A stretch of DNA of 64,000 bases from Amycolatopsis sp. cg9. GTDB taxonomy: Bacteria; Actinomycetota; Actinomycetes; Mycobacteriales; Pseudonocardiaceae. The stretch covers positions 8,478,501-8,542,500 of the forward strand of contig NZ_CP166850.1 in the NCBI RefSeq assembly GCF_041346945.1, in the 5' to 3' direction. The position numbers and the translations under genes were made by a program. The notes beneath the pieces were generated by a model. It saw nothing but the letters and a program-made list of their open reading frames with translations. It did not search any database and was not told the DNA's origin. Shown here piece after piece: positions 1 through 7,886 of this stretch (positions are counted from its first letter, which is position 1; every line of letters begins with the position of its first letter).

Positions 1-2
1 CC

Positions 3-476
3 GCCGAGGGCCGCCCCGCCGAATCCGTCCGCCGCCACGCGGAAGCGGCCGGCGTGTTCGGCGTCCTGGGCCACAGCGGCAGCGAAGCCTGGGCGATCGA
101 CGGCCTCGGCCGCGCGGAAGCACAGGCCGCCCACCTCTTCGACGCGGCAGGCCACCACCGCCTGGCACTGGACCTGTTCCGCCGCAACGGCGACCGCGTC
201 GGCGAGGCGTGGGCCCTGAACGGCCTGGGCGAAGCGTGCCACGCGTGCGGCTACGCGGTGACGGCCCGCGAGAACTTCGCGTCGGCGCTGCTGCTGGCCA
301 TCCGGACGGAGTGCCGCGACCAGCTCGCCCGCGCCCACCACGGCCTCGCCCGCACCATCGCCGCCACCGACCCCGAGGGCGCACGGGAGCACTACGAGCT
401 GGCGATCGGCATCTACGCGGAGCTGGAACTGGCGGCCGCCGACGGGATCCGCACAGAACTGGCGAGCTTGGGCTGA
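3..476 (+). CDS. TPR-repeat protein, C-terminal part (5' end outside window)
   Basis: The reading frame is open from the window edge and ends at TGA 474-476, so only the C-terminal ~157 residues are present. The sequence is Ala/Leu/Glu-rich with repeated helix pairs (for example EAWALNGLGEACHACG and the later LARAHHGLARTIA), which is the tetratricopeptide pattern. Such tails are typical of actinobacterial NB-ARC/TPR or AfsR/SARP-type regulators, where TPRs mediate protein contacts. The effector or DNA-binding part is not visible, so the family stays open. The stop codon doubles as the left TGA target duplication of the insertion sequence that follows, so the IS landed exactly at the stop without changing the protein. 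Confidence 0.75.
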   Translation, partial: AEGRPAESVRRHAEAAGVFGVLGHSGSEAWAIDGLGRAEAQAAHLFDAAGHHRLALDLFRRNGDRVGEAWALNGLGEACHACGYAVTARENFASALLLAIRTECRDQLARAHHGLARTIAATDPEGAREHYELAIGIYAELELAAADGIRTELASLG

Positions 477-1385
477 GACCTGGTCTCAAAACTTGAGGGT
501 GTGTCACTGCGTAACCTGCCGGTCCTGGTCGTCGATCGTGGGCAGTCGTGGCGAAGACGACGCAGCAGCTGCGGGTCGAAGACCGGCTCTGGGAGCTGAT
601 CGAACCCCTGATCCCGCCCCGACCAGCGCCGCGCGGTCCGGGTGGGCGGCCCGGATCGATGACCGTGCCGCGCTGGAGGGGATCTTGTTCGTGCTCGACA
701 CCGGCTGCCGCTGGCGAGACCTACCCGAGCAGCTCGGATGCGGTTCCGGGCACACCGCGTGGCGGCGGTTACGTGAGTGGCAGGGCGCCGGCGTGTGGGA
801 CCGGCTGCACCAGCTCGTGCTCGACGAGCTGTCCGACATCGACGAGCTCGACTGGACCAGAGGCTGCATCGACGCGGTGTCGGTGCGGTCGAAAAGGGGG
901 GCGAGCTGACCGGCCGCAGCCCCACTGACCGGGGTAAAGCCGGCTCCGAGCACCACGCTCTGTGCGACGCGAACGGGCTACCGCCGCACATCATGTTGTC
1001 GGCGGCAAACACCCACGACAGCATGCTGTTCGAGCCGCTGCTGGACACGAACCCGACCGTGCGCGGCCACCACGGCCGGGCGGGCCGGCCACGATGCCGA
1101 CCGGACAAGCTGCACGCCGACAAGGGCTTGAACTACCGCCGCTGCCGCCGCTACCTGACCCGCCGCGGTATCAAGGTCCGTATCGCCCGGCGCGGGATTG
1201 AGGGCAAGTCCCGCCCCGGCCGGGTCCGCTGGGTCGTCGAACGCACCATCTCCTGGCTGCTGCGGTTCAAACGCCTCGGGCTGCGCTACGACCGGACCGA
1301 ACGCACCACGCTGGCGCTACTCACGCTGGCCTGCACCGTGATCAACGTCCGCCGGCTCATAAGGAGCGAGCTCTGCGACCAGGTC
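477..1385 (+). mobile_element. IS5-family insertion sequence (IS427-like), 909 bp
   Basis: The left end begins GACCTGGTCTCAAAAC at 477 and the right end is the inverted copy GACCAGGTC at 1377-1385, so the termini match over 9 bp. Both ends are flanked by TGA (474-476 and 1386-1388), which fits the TNA target duplications known for IS427/IS1031 members of the IS5 family. It encodes one DDE transposase spread over three reading frames. The transposase stop codon is itself supplied by the right TGA flank. A related left end lies inverted at 2690-2715. Confidence 0.82.
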
Positions 1386-1388
1386 TGA
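548..1388 (+). pseudogene. IS5-family transposase, frame-disrupted
   Basis: The protein runs through three frames. It starts at ATG 548 (MAKTTQQLRVEDRLWELIEP). It continues in the -1 frame from about 646 (IDDRAALEGILFVLDTG, through CIDAVSV), then moves -1 again at about 893-901 (GGELTGRSPTDRGKAG, HADKGLNYRR, RWVVERTISW) to TGA 1386-1388. The DDE residues are visible: D in CIDAV, D in HADKG, E in VVERT. The second shift lies on an A4G6 run and could be the programmed frameshift known in this IS group. The first looks like loss of one C in GGCGGCCC near 645-650 and would kill the enzyme unless it is a sequence error. One in-frame TTA leucine codon (769-771) is present, a rare codon here. Confidence 0.8.
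1377..1385. repeat. Right terminal inverted repeat of the IS
   Basis: GACCAGGTC at 1377-1385 is the inverse of GACCTGGTC at 477-485. It is followed directly by TGA, matching the flank on the left side. Confidence 0.7.
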
Positions 1389-1618
1389 CGCATCCGTTCA
1401 CTCGTTTGGGATACATCGGTAGCTCCGTGTCGTTGGGTGGGGGTGACCGGTGAGCTTCTGAGCGCGGAGCAGGTCCTCGGGTCGGCACGGGGCCCCCGTC
1501 ACCACGAGGGAGATCGATCTCCTGGAGGAGGCTGCAGCCGCGTTGCTGACGGCACCATCGACGGGGATGAACGAGCACTCTCGTCGGGAAGTGATCAGCC
1601 ATCGGTGGGGCCGCCTCT

Positions 1619-2566
1619 TCAGAGGCGTTCGATGCGGTCGGCCTGCGGGCCCCGGTCGCTCTGACGCACCGCGTACCGGACCCGGTCACCCTTCCGCAGC
1701 GGCTCCGACCCCATGACCACGGACACGTGGGCGAAGAGATCGTCGCCGCCTGCGTCCGGGGTGATGAAGCCGAAGCCGCGGTCGCCGTCGTAGCGCGCGA
1801 CGACGCCCTCGCCGCCTCGTACGGGCACGTCCCGCGCCGCCGGCCCTGCGGCCGCGGCAGGTGCCGACCGCTGCGGCGCCGTCTGGGGCTCGGCGCCCCG
1901 GACCAGGTGCACGTCGCGGGCCTGCGGGCCCTTGTCTCCACTAGCCACCTCGTAGGCGACGCGGTCGCCCTCCGCGAGCCACGTCAGCCCCTCGGCCAGG
2001 GCCCGGGCGTGAACGAAGACGTCCCCGGCGCCGGAGTCGGGGTTGATGAAGCCGAAGCCCTTGTCCTCGTCGTACCAGGCCACCGTGCCGTCGGCACCGT
2101 CCGCGATACCAGCCGCAGCGGGTGAGCCGGCCCCTGCTCCCAGCGGAATCACGTGCCCGGCCTGCGGGCCGCGCTCGCCTTCGACGATCAGGAAGGCCAC
2201 CCGCTGCCCCTCGGTGACCACGCCGCCGGTCACGATGGCGGAGCTGTGCACGAAGATGTCGGCGCCGCCGCCGTCCGGCGACGCGAAGCCGTACCCCTTG
2301 CCCGGCTCGTACCAGTTGACGGTGCCGAGCAGGCCCACGGCGCTGCCGGTGGCCGCATCGGCAGTGACTCGAACGCGCAGCGCCTGGGGCCCGCGGTCGT
2401 TCTCGCCGACCTCGAACACGACGGCCTGACCCTCGCGGAGCACTTTCGCGCCGCCGTCCCCGACGATCTCGGAGGCGTGCACGAACACGTCCGGCGAGCC
2501 GTCCTCGGGCGCGAGGAAGCCGAAACCCCGTTCGGCGTCGAACCAACGGACGGTCCCTTGCGGCAT
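1619..2566 (-). CDS. Protein with four tandem cold-shock domains
   Basis: The product is 315 residues and consists of four cold-shock (CSD) units. Each opens with a GTVRWFD-like strand ([56 protein letters not shown]) and continues with a D(V/I/L)F(V/A)H motif. Each ends with a D/ERGPQA-type strand. The units are about 65-70 residues long and are joined by short Ala/Gly-rich linkers. RNP1-like GFGF and RNP2-like VFVH residues are kept in all four, so nucleic-acid binding is likely. Bacterial Csp proteins normally hold one CSD, so this is a multivalent RNA or ssDNA chaperone by inference. ATG 2566 is chosen because GGAG lies 6 nt upstream; a TTG one codon earlier is less well placed. The gene lies between two related IS ends. 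Confidence 0.88.
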   Translation of the reverse strand: MPQGTVRWFDAERGFGFLAPEDGSPDVFVHASEIVGDGGAKVLREGQAVVFEVGENDRGPQALRVRVTADAATGSAVGLLGTVNWYEPGKGYGFASPDGGGADIFVHSSAIVTGGVVTEGQRVAFLIVEGERGPQAGHVIPLGAGAGSPAAAGIADGADGTVAWYDEDKGFGFINPDSGAGDVFVHARALAEGLTWLAEGDRVAYEVASGDKGPQARDVHLVRGAEPQTAPQRSAPAAAAGPAARDVPVRGGEGVVARYDGDRGFGFITPDAGGDDLFAHVSVVMGSEPLRKGDRVRYAVRQSDRGPQADRIERL

Positions 2567-2689
2567 CAACGGCTCCAGGTCGAGAGGGCGGGCGCTGGCC
2601 CCCAGTCTCTCTGACAGACCTCGCGGTCCGTCGGCCGGGCCCGCAGACGGGTGGTGCGGAGCCAGGGGCGGGCCGTTGGTTCGCCTAGC

Positions 2690-2715
2690 GACACGCCGAG
2701 TTTTGAGACCAGGTC
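2690..2715 (-). repeat. Solitary inverted IS left end
   Basis: Read on the minus strand from 2715, the first 17 bases (GACCTGGTCTCAAAACT) are identical to the IS left end at 477-493. Patchy similarity continues beyond. It is followed on the plus strand by TGA (2716-2718), the same flank as at 474-476. No transposase adjoins it, so it is either a remnant of a second IS copy or the far end of a larger mobile unit enclosing the IS and the cold-shock gene. Confidence 0.7.
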
Positions 2716-2740
2716 TGACTCCGCGAGCGGCAGGGTCGAG

Positions 2741-3883
2741 CTACCCGCCCGCGACCGCCCAGACCACCAACGCCCCCACCGCGAGCACGGCCCCCAAGAC
2801 CGCCGACCCCGGCCAGCCCGCCGCCCCGAACGATGCCGTCGTCGCGGTTGCCCCGAACGCGGAGCCGAGTGAGTAGAACACCATGTACCCGCCGATCGCG
2901 CTGCTCGTGCGGTCCGGGTGCGCGGTCGCGAGGACGTGCTGGTTGCCGACGTGCACGACCTGGACGGCGAAGTCCAGCACGACCACCCCGAGCACCAGCA
3001 GCGGCAGCGAGCGGCCGAGCTGCCCGATCGCGGCCCACGAGCACACCAGCAGGACGAGCGCGAGGCCGGTCACCCGGCGCGCGTGCCCGGCGTCGGCCCA
3101 GTGGCCGGCGCGGGCGGCGCCGAGCGCGCCGGCCAGGCCGGCGAGGCCGAACAGCCCGATCCGCGTTTCGCTCAGGTGCCACGGCGCCGCGGCCAGGGGC
3201 AGCGCCAGGCCGCTCCAGAGGGCGCCGAAAGACGCGAACAGGAAGAACGCGATCAGTCCGCGGCCGAGGAACGCCGGCCGGCTGAACAGGCCGCCCAGCG
3301 CGCGCAGGACCTGGCCGTAGCGTTCGGTGCGGACGCGGTCGTCCGGCGGCAGCACGGCGAGGCTCAGCACGCCGAGCGCGGCGGCGAGCACCGCCAGGGT
3401 GAGGTAGCCGCCGCGCCAGCCCCACACGTCCGCGAGGCCGCCGGTGACGATGCGGGCGCCGAGGATGCCGACCACCACGCCGGACGTCACGACGCCGAGG
3501 TTGCGGCCGCGCTCGCCGGGCGGGGACAGCGACGCCGCGTAGGCGACCGCTGTCTGCACCACGACCGCGAACGAGCCCGCGACGGCGAGTCCGGCGAACG
3601 CCACCCAGGCGGCCGGCGCGGCCGCGGTGAGCGCCAGGCCGGCCGCCTCCAGTCCCAAGTGGACGGCGAGCAGCCGCCGCCGGTCGAGCAGGTCCCCCAG
3701 CGGCACCAGGAGAACCAGGCCGGCGAGGTAGCCGAGCTGGCCGGCGGCCACGAACCAGCCGGCCGCGGCGCGCGCGACGCCGAGGTCGTCCCCCATCGGC
3801 CCCAGTACCGGCTGTCCCGCGTAGACCCCGGCGACCGCCACCCCGCACACGACCGCCAGCAGCAGCCTCGTTCCCCGTCCCAC
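2741..3883 (-). CDS. MFS transporter (DHA1-like)
   Basis: This 380-residue protein has the hydrophobic pattern of about twelve membrane helices. The loop 2-3 signature GDLLDRRRLL marks the major facilitator superfamily; family members are proton-driven exporters of small molecules in the cytoplasmic membrane. GTG 3883 is preferred because GGAGG stands 5 nt upstream; a TTG at 3913 would extend into the divergent promoter. The gene diverges from an HxlR regulator with an 85 bp shared control region, a common arrangement for regulator-controlled drug or metabolite efflux. The substrate cannot be read from the sequence. Confidence 0.85.
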   Translation of the reverse strand: MGRGTRLLLAVVCGVAVAGVYAGQPVLGPMGDDLGVARAAAGWFVAAGQLGYLAGLVLLVPLGDLLDRRRLLAVHLGLEAAGLALTAAAPAAWVAFAGLAVAGSFAVVVQTAVAYAASLSPPGERGRNLGVVTSGVVVGILGARIVTGGLADVWGWRGGYLTLAVLAAALGVLSLAVLPPDDRVRTERYGQVLRALGGLFSRPAFLGRGLIAFFLFASFGALWSGLALPLAAAPWHLSETRIGLFGLAGLAGALGAARAGHWADAGHARRVTGLALVLLVCSWAAIGQLGRSLPLLVLGVVVLDFAVQVVHVGNQHVLATAHPDRTSSAIGGYMVFYSLGSAFGATATTASFGAAGWPGSAVLGAVLAVGALVVWAVAGG

Positions 3884-3898
3884 TGACCCCTCCACTTT

Positions 3899-3953
3899 GG
3901 TTGCGTTTTGCAACTCTTCGCAGAGTAGGGCAGAATGGTTTCACTACGCAACT
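3899..3953. promoter_or_regulatory. Shared MFS/HxlR control region with inverted repeats
   Basis: GTTGC-N5-GCAAC lies at 3900-3914. TTGCGT (3901-3906) is mirrored by ACGCAA (3946-3951). Both sit between the divergent starts at 3883 and 3969 and are plausible operator half-sites for the adjacent HxlR protein. This is inference from position and symmetry. Confidence 0.45.
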
Positions 3954-3968
3954 GATGGAGGAACCGCC

Positions 3969-4409
3969 GTGCCGGGAGAAAGCTGGACCGACCCGGACTG
4001 CCCGGTCGCCCGCGCCGCCGACCTGGTCGGCGATCGCTGGAGCCTGCTGATCATCCGGGACGCGATGGACGGCGCCCGCTCGTTCACCGACTTCCAGCAG
4101 CGCACGGGCATCGCGCGCAACATCCTCGCCGACCGGCTCCGCAAGCTCACCGCCCACGGGCTGCTCGCGCACGTCGACGCCCCGACGGGCAAACGCCGGC
4201 GCTACGCGCTCACCGACGCGGGCAAGGACCTCTTCCCCGTGGTCGTCACCCTCCGGCAGTGGGGCGAGCGGCACGCCTTCGAGGCGGGTGAGGCGCATTC
4301 GGTCCTGGTCGACGAACACGGCGAAGTCGTGCCGGACGTCGTGCCGTCGGCCGCGGACGGAACCGCGCTGACGAGCGACACGACGTCCGTGCGGAAGGCA
4401 CTCAGCTGA
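3969..4409 (+). CDS. HxlR-family transcriptional regulator
   Basis: The protein is 146 residues and is almost entirely a winged-helix HxlR domain. It has CPVARAADLVGDRW (Cys11 is the conserved N-terminal cysteine of the family), then LLIIRDAMDG and the recognition region FTDFQQRTGIARNILADRL. These are followed by the LTAHGLL wing. HxlR proteins are dimeric regulators, often sensing electrophiles or redox change through that cysteine. GTG 3969 has GGAGG 7 nt upstream. It is divergent from the MFS gene, which it probably controls together with itself. Its 3' end overlaps the convergent osmolyte-binding lipoprotein gene by 8 bp. Confidence 0.88.
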   Translation: MPGESWTDPDCPVARAADLVGDRWSLLIIRDAMDGARSFTDFQQRTGIARNILADRLRKLTAHGLLAHVDAPTGKRRRYALTDAGKDLFPVVVTLRQWGERHAFEAGEAHSVLVDEHGEVVPDVVPSAADGTALTSDTTSVRKALS

Positions 4410-5361
4410 TGAAGCCCGCCGACTTCAGCCAGTCGCGGGCCACCTCCGCGGGCTTCTGCCCGTCCACGCTCACCTTCTTGTTCAGGTCGGTCAGCGTCGC
4501 CGTGTCGAGCTTGGCCGCGATCGGCGTGAAGACCTGCTCCAGCTGCGGGTACTTCTGCGCCACCCCGGACGCGATCGAGATGGCCGGGTTGTAGGTCGGG
4601 AAGAAGTGCTTGTCGTCGTCGAGCACGACGAGCTTCTGCCCCGCCACGCGGCCGTCCGTCGAGGCCACCTCGCCGAAGCCGCAGGTGTCGCCCTTCCCGA
4701 CCGTCGGGTAGATGACCGCGTCGTTGAGCAGGTGCTCCTGCGGGGCGGGCAGGTCGAACCCGTACGTCTTCTCCAGGCCCGGGAAGCCGTCGTCGCGGCT
4801 CTTGAACTCCGGGCCGATGCACGTCGACGCCGCGGCCGGGTCGCGCTTCACGAGTGCCGCGTAGTCCGAGAGCGTCTTGACGCCGGTGCGGGCGATCGCC
4901 GCCGGGTTGCCGGCCAGCGCGTAGGTGTCGTTCGCCGGCGAACGCGCCCACCACGTGACGTTGTTGGCGGCGTCGGCCTGCTTGACCGCGTCGTACTGCG
5001 CCTGCGCGTCGGCGATCGGCTTGGTCTGCTTGAGGTAGCTGATCCAGGCGGTGCCGGTGTACTCCCAGTACAGGTCGACCGCGCCGCTGGTGAGCGCCTG
5101 GCGGACGTTGCTCGAACCGGTGATGTTGGTCTTGTCCTGCGGGCTCGCCCCGGCGGCCTGCAGCGCGACGACGGCGATCTGGCCCAGCAGCAGCTGTTCG
5201 TCGAACTCCTTGGAGCTGACCCGGATCTGGGCGCCGCTCAGCGCGTCGATCTTCTTGATGGATCCCTCGCCCACCTGGGGGCCGGACTCGTCCTTGCCGA
5301 TCGTGCAGCCGGCGGCGAGCACCACGACGAGTGCGGATACGGCGGCGATCGTGCGTCGCAT
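4402..5361 (-). CDS. Osmoprotectant (glycine betaine-type) ABC transporter substrate-binding lipoprotein
   Basis: The protein has 319 residues and an N-terminal lipoprotein signal ending in the lipobox LAAGC (Cys19), so it is anchored to the outer face of the membrane. The rest has the OpuAC/ProX-type periplasmic-binding fold, with motifs such as SKEFDEQLLLGQ, LYWEYTGTAW and GFGEVASTDGR. Partners in this family bind glycine betaine, choline, carnitine or related compounds; the exact ligand is not resolved. It is 9 bp downstream of the fused permease-ATPase-permease gene and certainly cotranscribed with it. One complete importer is thus made from two genes. Confidence 0.9.
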   Translation of the reverse strand: MRRTIAAVSALVVVLAAGCTIGKDESGPQVGEGSIKKIDALSGAQIRVSSKEFDEQLLLGQIAVVALQAAGASPQDKTNITGSSNVRQALTSGAVDLYWEYTGTAWISYLKQTKPIADAQAQYDAVKQADAANNVTWWARSPANDTYALAGNPAAIARTGVKTLSDYAALVKRDPAAASTCIGPEFKSRDDGFPGLEKTYGFDLPAPQEHLLNDAVIYPTVGKGDTCGFGEVASTDGRVAGQKLVVLDDDKHFFPTYNPAISIASGVAQKYPQLEQVFTPIAAKLDTATLTDLNKKVSVDGQKPAEVARDWLKSAGFIS

Positions 5362-5370
5362 GGTGTCCTC

Positions 5371-7779
5371 CTAGGGTTGGGTTCCGCGCGGGTGCAGGAC
5401 TTCCTCGGCGAGCAGGCCCAGCCAGTCGGCGAAGAGCGCCAGCGCGGCGACGACGATGCCGAAGGTCAGGCTCAGCACCGGGCGGTACAGCCCGATCCCG
5501 GCGACGAGCCCGCCGCCGAGCCCGCCGCCGTCGATGAACGTCGCCAGCGTCGCGCTCGCGACGGTGAGCACCAGCGCCGTCCGGATGCCGGCGAGGATCA
5601 CCGGGACCGCCAGGGGCAGTTCGATCCGCCAAAGGATCGCCGTCTTCGTCATGCCCATGCCGCGCGCGGCGTCCACGAGCGTCGGGTCGACGCCGTCCAG
5701 CCCGACGATCGTGTTGCGCAGCACCGGCAACGTCGCGTAGACGACCAGCGCCGTCACCGCCGTCGTGGTGCCCGTGCCGATCCACAGCGCGAGCAGGACG
5801 ACGAGCCCGATCGACGGGATCGCCTGCCCGAGGTTGCCCAGGCCCAGCCCGATCGGCCGGGCCCAGCGCGCGCCCGCGCGGGTGAGCAGGATGCCCAGCG
5901 GCAGCGCGATGGCGATGGTGCACACCGTCGAGATCAGCGTCAGCCGCAGGTGCGCGCCGAGTTCGGCGAAGATCTCGCCCGGGTTGAGGTAGCGCTGCTC
6001 GATCGAGTCGATCGGGTGCGCCCGCACGATCAGGAACAACGCCAGCAGCGCGAGGGCGAGCAGGACCGGGCGCACGAGCAGCCCGAGCCGGCGCCGGCGC
6101 CGCTTCGACGGCGGCGCGGTCTTTTCCGGCTCCTCGGCGACCGCGGGCGGAGGCGGCTCGACGGTCGGCTCGAGCGCCGCGACCAGGCGGGCGACGTCGC
6201 AGACGCCCCCCTTCCCGGCCACCGAGACCGCGGTGCTGCCGGTGCGGACCATCGTGTCCAGCGCGTCCCGCAGCGTGGCCGTGGCGGCGACGGACGGCAG
6301 CCCGTCCGCGGCCGGCCCCAGCGGCACGTCCGCCACCGGGATCAGCGCGAGCCGCTTGAGGTTCCGCTTCGACCCGACGAACGCCGAGACGTAGTCGTCG
6401 GCCGGTGCGGCCAGGATCGCCTCGGGTGTGTCGTACTGCGCGAGCACCGACCGGGGCCGCAGCACCGCGATCCGGTCGCCGAGCTTGAGGGCCTCGTCGA
6501 AGTCGTGCGTGACGAACACGATCGTCTTGCGCACCCGGCGCTGCAGGCGCAGGAGCTCGTCCTGCAGCCGGGCGCGCGTGATCGGGTCGGTGGAGCCGAA
6601 CGGCTCGTCCATCAGCAGGACCGGCGGGTCCGCCGCCATCGCCCGGGCCACGCCGACGCGCTGCTGCTGGCCGCCGGAGAGCTCACGCGGGTAGCGGAGG
6701 CCGTGCTCGCGGGTCAGCCCGACGACGTCGAGCAGCTCGCGCACGCGCCCGGCGATGCGCTGCCGCGTCCAGCCGAGCACCCGCGGCACCACGCCGATGT
6801 TGGCGTCGACCCGCAGGTGCGGGAAGAGCCCGACCTGCTGGATGACGTACCCGGTGTGGCGGCGGTGCTCGTCGAGGTCGAGCGCCGCCACGTCGGTGCC
6901 GCCGATCGTCACGACCCCCGAGGTGGGCTCGACGAGCCGGTTGACCATCCGCATGGTCGTCGTCTTGCCACAGCCCGACGGGCCGGTCAGCACGACGATC
7001 TCGCCCGCCGGGATCCGCATCGAGAGCCGGTCGACCGCGGGCACCGCGCGGCCGGGGTAGTGCTTGCTGACCTCGCGCAGCTCGATCGTCTCGCCGCCGG
7101 TGCCGGTCGGCTCCCCCGGCGCCGCTTCGAGGCGGGTACGGGGGCGCCGCCACGCCGTCAGCTTGCCGACGACCACGTAGGCCAGGTCGAACAGCAGCGC
7201 CAGCACCATGATCCCGACCGTCCCGGTCAGCACCTGGTTGAGCGAGTTGACCGAACCGAACCGGCCGAGCCCGTCGAAGATCTCGTTGCCGAGGCCGGGC
7301 CCCTTGACGTAGGCGCCGATGGCCGCGATCCCGATGGTGATCTGCGTCGACACCCGGATGCCGGAGAGGATCACCGGCCACGCCAGCGGCAGCCGCACCC
7401 GCCACAGCACCCGCGCCCGGCCGAGCCCCATCCCGTGCGCCGCGTCGACGACGGCCGGGTCGACCCCGCGCAGCCCGACGATCGTGTTGCGCGTGATCGG
7501 CAGCAGCGCGTAGAGCACGAGTGCGAAGAGGACGTTCGTCAGCCCGAGCCCGAACGGGCCGATCAGGATGCCGAGCAGCGCGATCGACGGGATGGTCAGG
7601 AAGGCCGCGGTCGTCGTGGTGGCGAGCGAGCCGAGCCAGCGCCGCCGGTAGGTGAGCACGCCGAGGGTGGTGCCGATCAGCACGGCCAGCGCGACCGCCG
7701 CCAGCGTGAGGTCCACGTGCAGGATCGCGTCGTTGACGACGTCGATCCAGTTCTCGCGGAGGTACTCCCACCAGCTCAG
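5371..7779 (-). CDS. Fused osmoprotectant ABC importer: permease - ATPase/CBS - permease
   Basis: The 802-residue product joins three subunits. Residues ~20-210 are a BPD-type permease with the coupling-loop motif DAAHGMGLGRARVLWRVRLP. Residues ~230-470 are an OpuAA/ProV-type ATPase: Walker A GPSGCGKTT at 266, LSGGQ at 367, Walker B VLLMDEP at 387 and the THD switch at 424. Residues ~471-540 are a CBS-like segment, and ~565-802 are a second permease with DAARGMGMTKTAILWRIELP. The protein alone could supply both membrane halves and one ATPase per chain; osmolyte systems usually keep these separate. The start is a non-standard CTG at 7779, chosen because GAGGAG lies 7 nt upstream and no ATG/GTG/TTG sits nearby; GTG further in is possible. 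The lipoprotein gene follows. Confidence 0.82.
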   Translation of the reverse strand: MSWWEYLRENWIDVVNDAILHVDLTLAAVALAVLIGTTLGVLTYRRRWLGSLATTTTAAFLTIPSIALLGILIGPFGLGLTNVLFALVLYALLPITRNTIVGLRGVDPAVVDAAHGMGLGRARVLWRVRLPLAWPVILSGIRVSTQITIGIAAIGAYVKGPGLGNEIFDGLGRFGSVNSLNQVLTGTVGIMVLALLFDLAYVVVGKLTAWRRPRTRLEAAPGEPTGTGGETIELREVSKHYPGRAVPAVDRLSMRIPAGEIVVLTGPSGCGKTTTMRMVNRLVEPTSGVVTIGGTDVAALDLDEHRRHTGYVIQQVGLFPHLRVDANIGVVPRVLGWTRQRIAGRVRELLDVVGLTREHGLRYPRELSGGQQQRVGVARAMAADPPVLLMDEPFGSTDPITRARLQDELLRLQRRVRKTIVFVTHDFDEALKLGDRIAVLRPRSVLAQYDTPEAILAAPADDYVSAFVGSKRNLKRLALIPVADVPLGPAADGLPSVAATATLRDALDTMVRTGSTAVSVAGKGGVCDVARLVAALEPTVEPPPPAVAEEPEKTAPPSKRRRRRLGLLVRPVLLALALLALFLIVRAHPIDSIEQRYLNPGEIFAELGAHLRLTLISTVCTIAIALPLGILLTRAGARWARPIGLGLGNLGQAIPSIGLVVLLALWIGTGTTTAVTALVVYATLPVLRNTIVGLDGVDPTLVDAARGMGMTKTAILWRIELPLAVPVILAGIRTALVLTVASATLATFIDGGGLGGGLVAGIGLYRPVLSLTFGIVVAALALFADWLGLLAEEVLHPRGTQP

Positions 7780-7886
7780 GGCTTCGCTCCTCGACGTCGC
7801 AGGGCGGCAATTCCCCGACCGCGTCCCCGTGCGGCCGGGTCCCAGCCCAACACGCCGACGGGGCTCCTGTCCACCGCCGGGTACCC

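Noticed and set aside
1509..1522. GGAGATCGATCTCC palindrome between the IS and the cold-shock gene
   Set aside because: A 14-bp GATC-centred palindrome at the 3' side of a gene with no adjacent promoter; likely chance.
1389..1618. Small frames between the IS and the cold-shock gene
   Set aside because: No start with a ribosome-binding site and no protein-like composition; nothing convincing is seen here.
3884..3913. TTG 3913 as start of the MFS transporter
   Set aside because: It would run through the shared control region and lacks a ribosome-binding site, whereas GTG 3883 has GGAGG 5 nt upstream.
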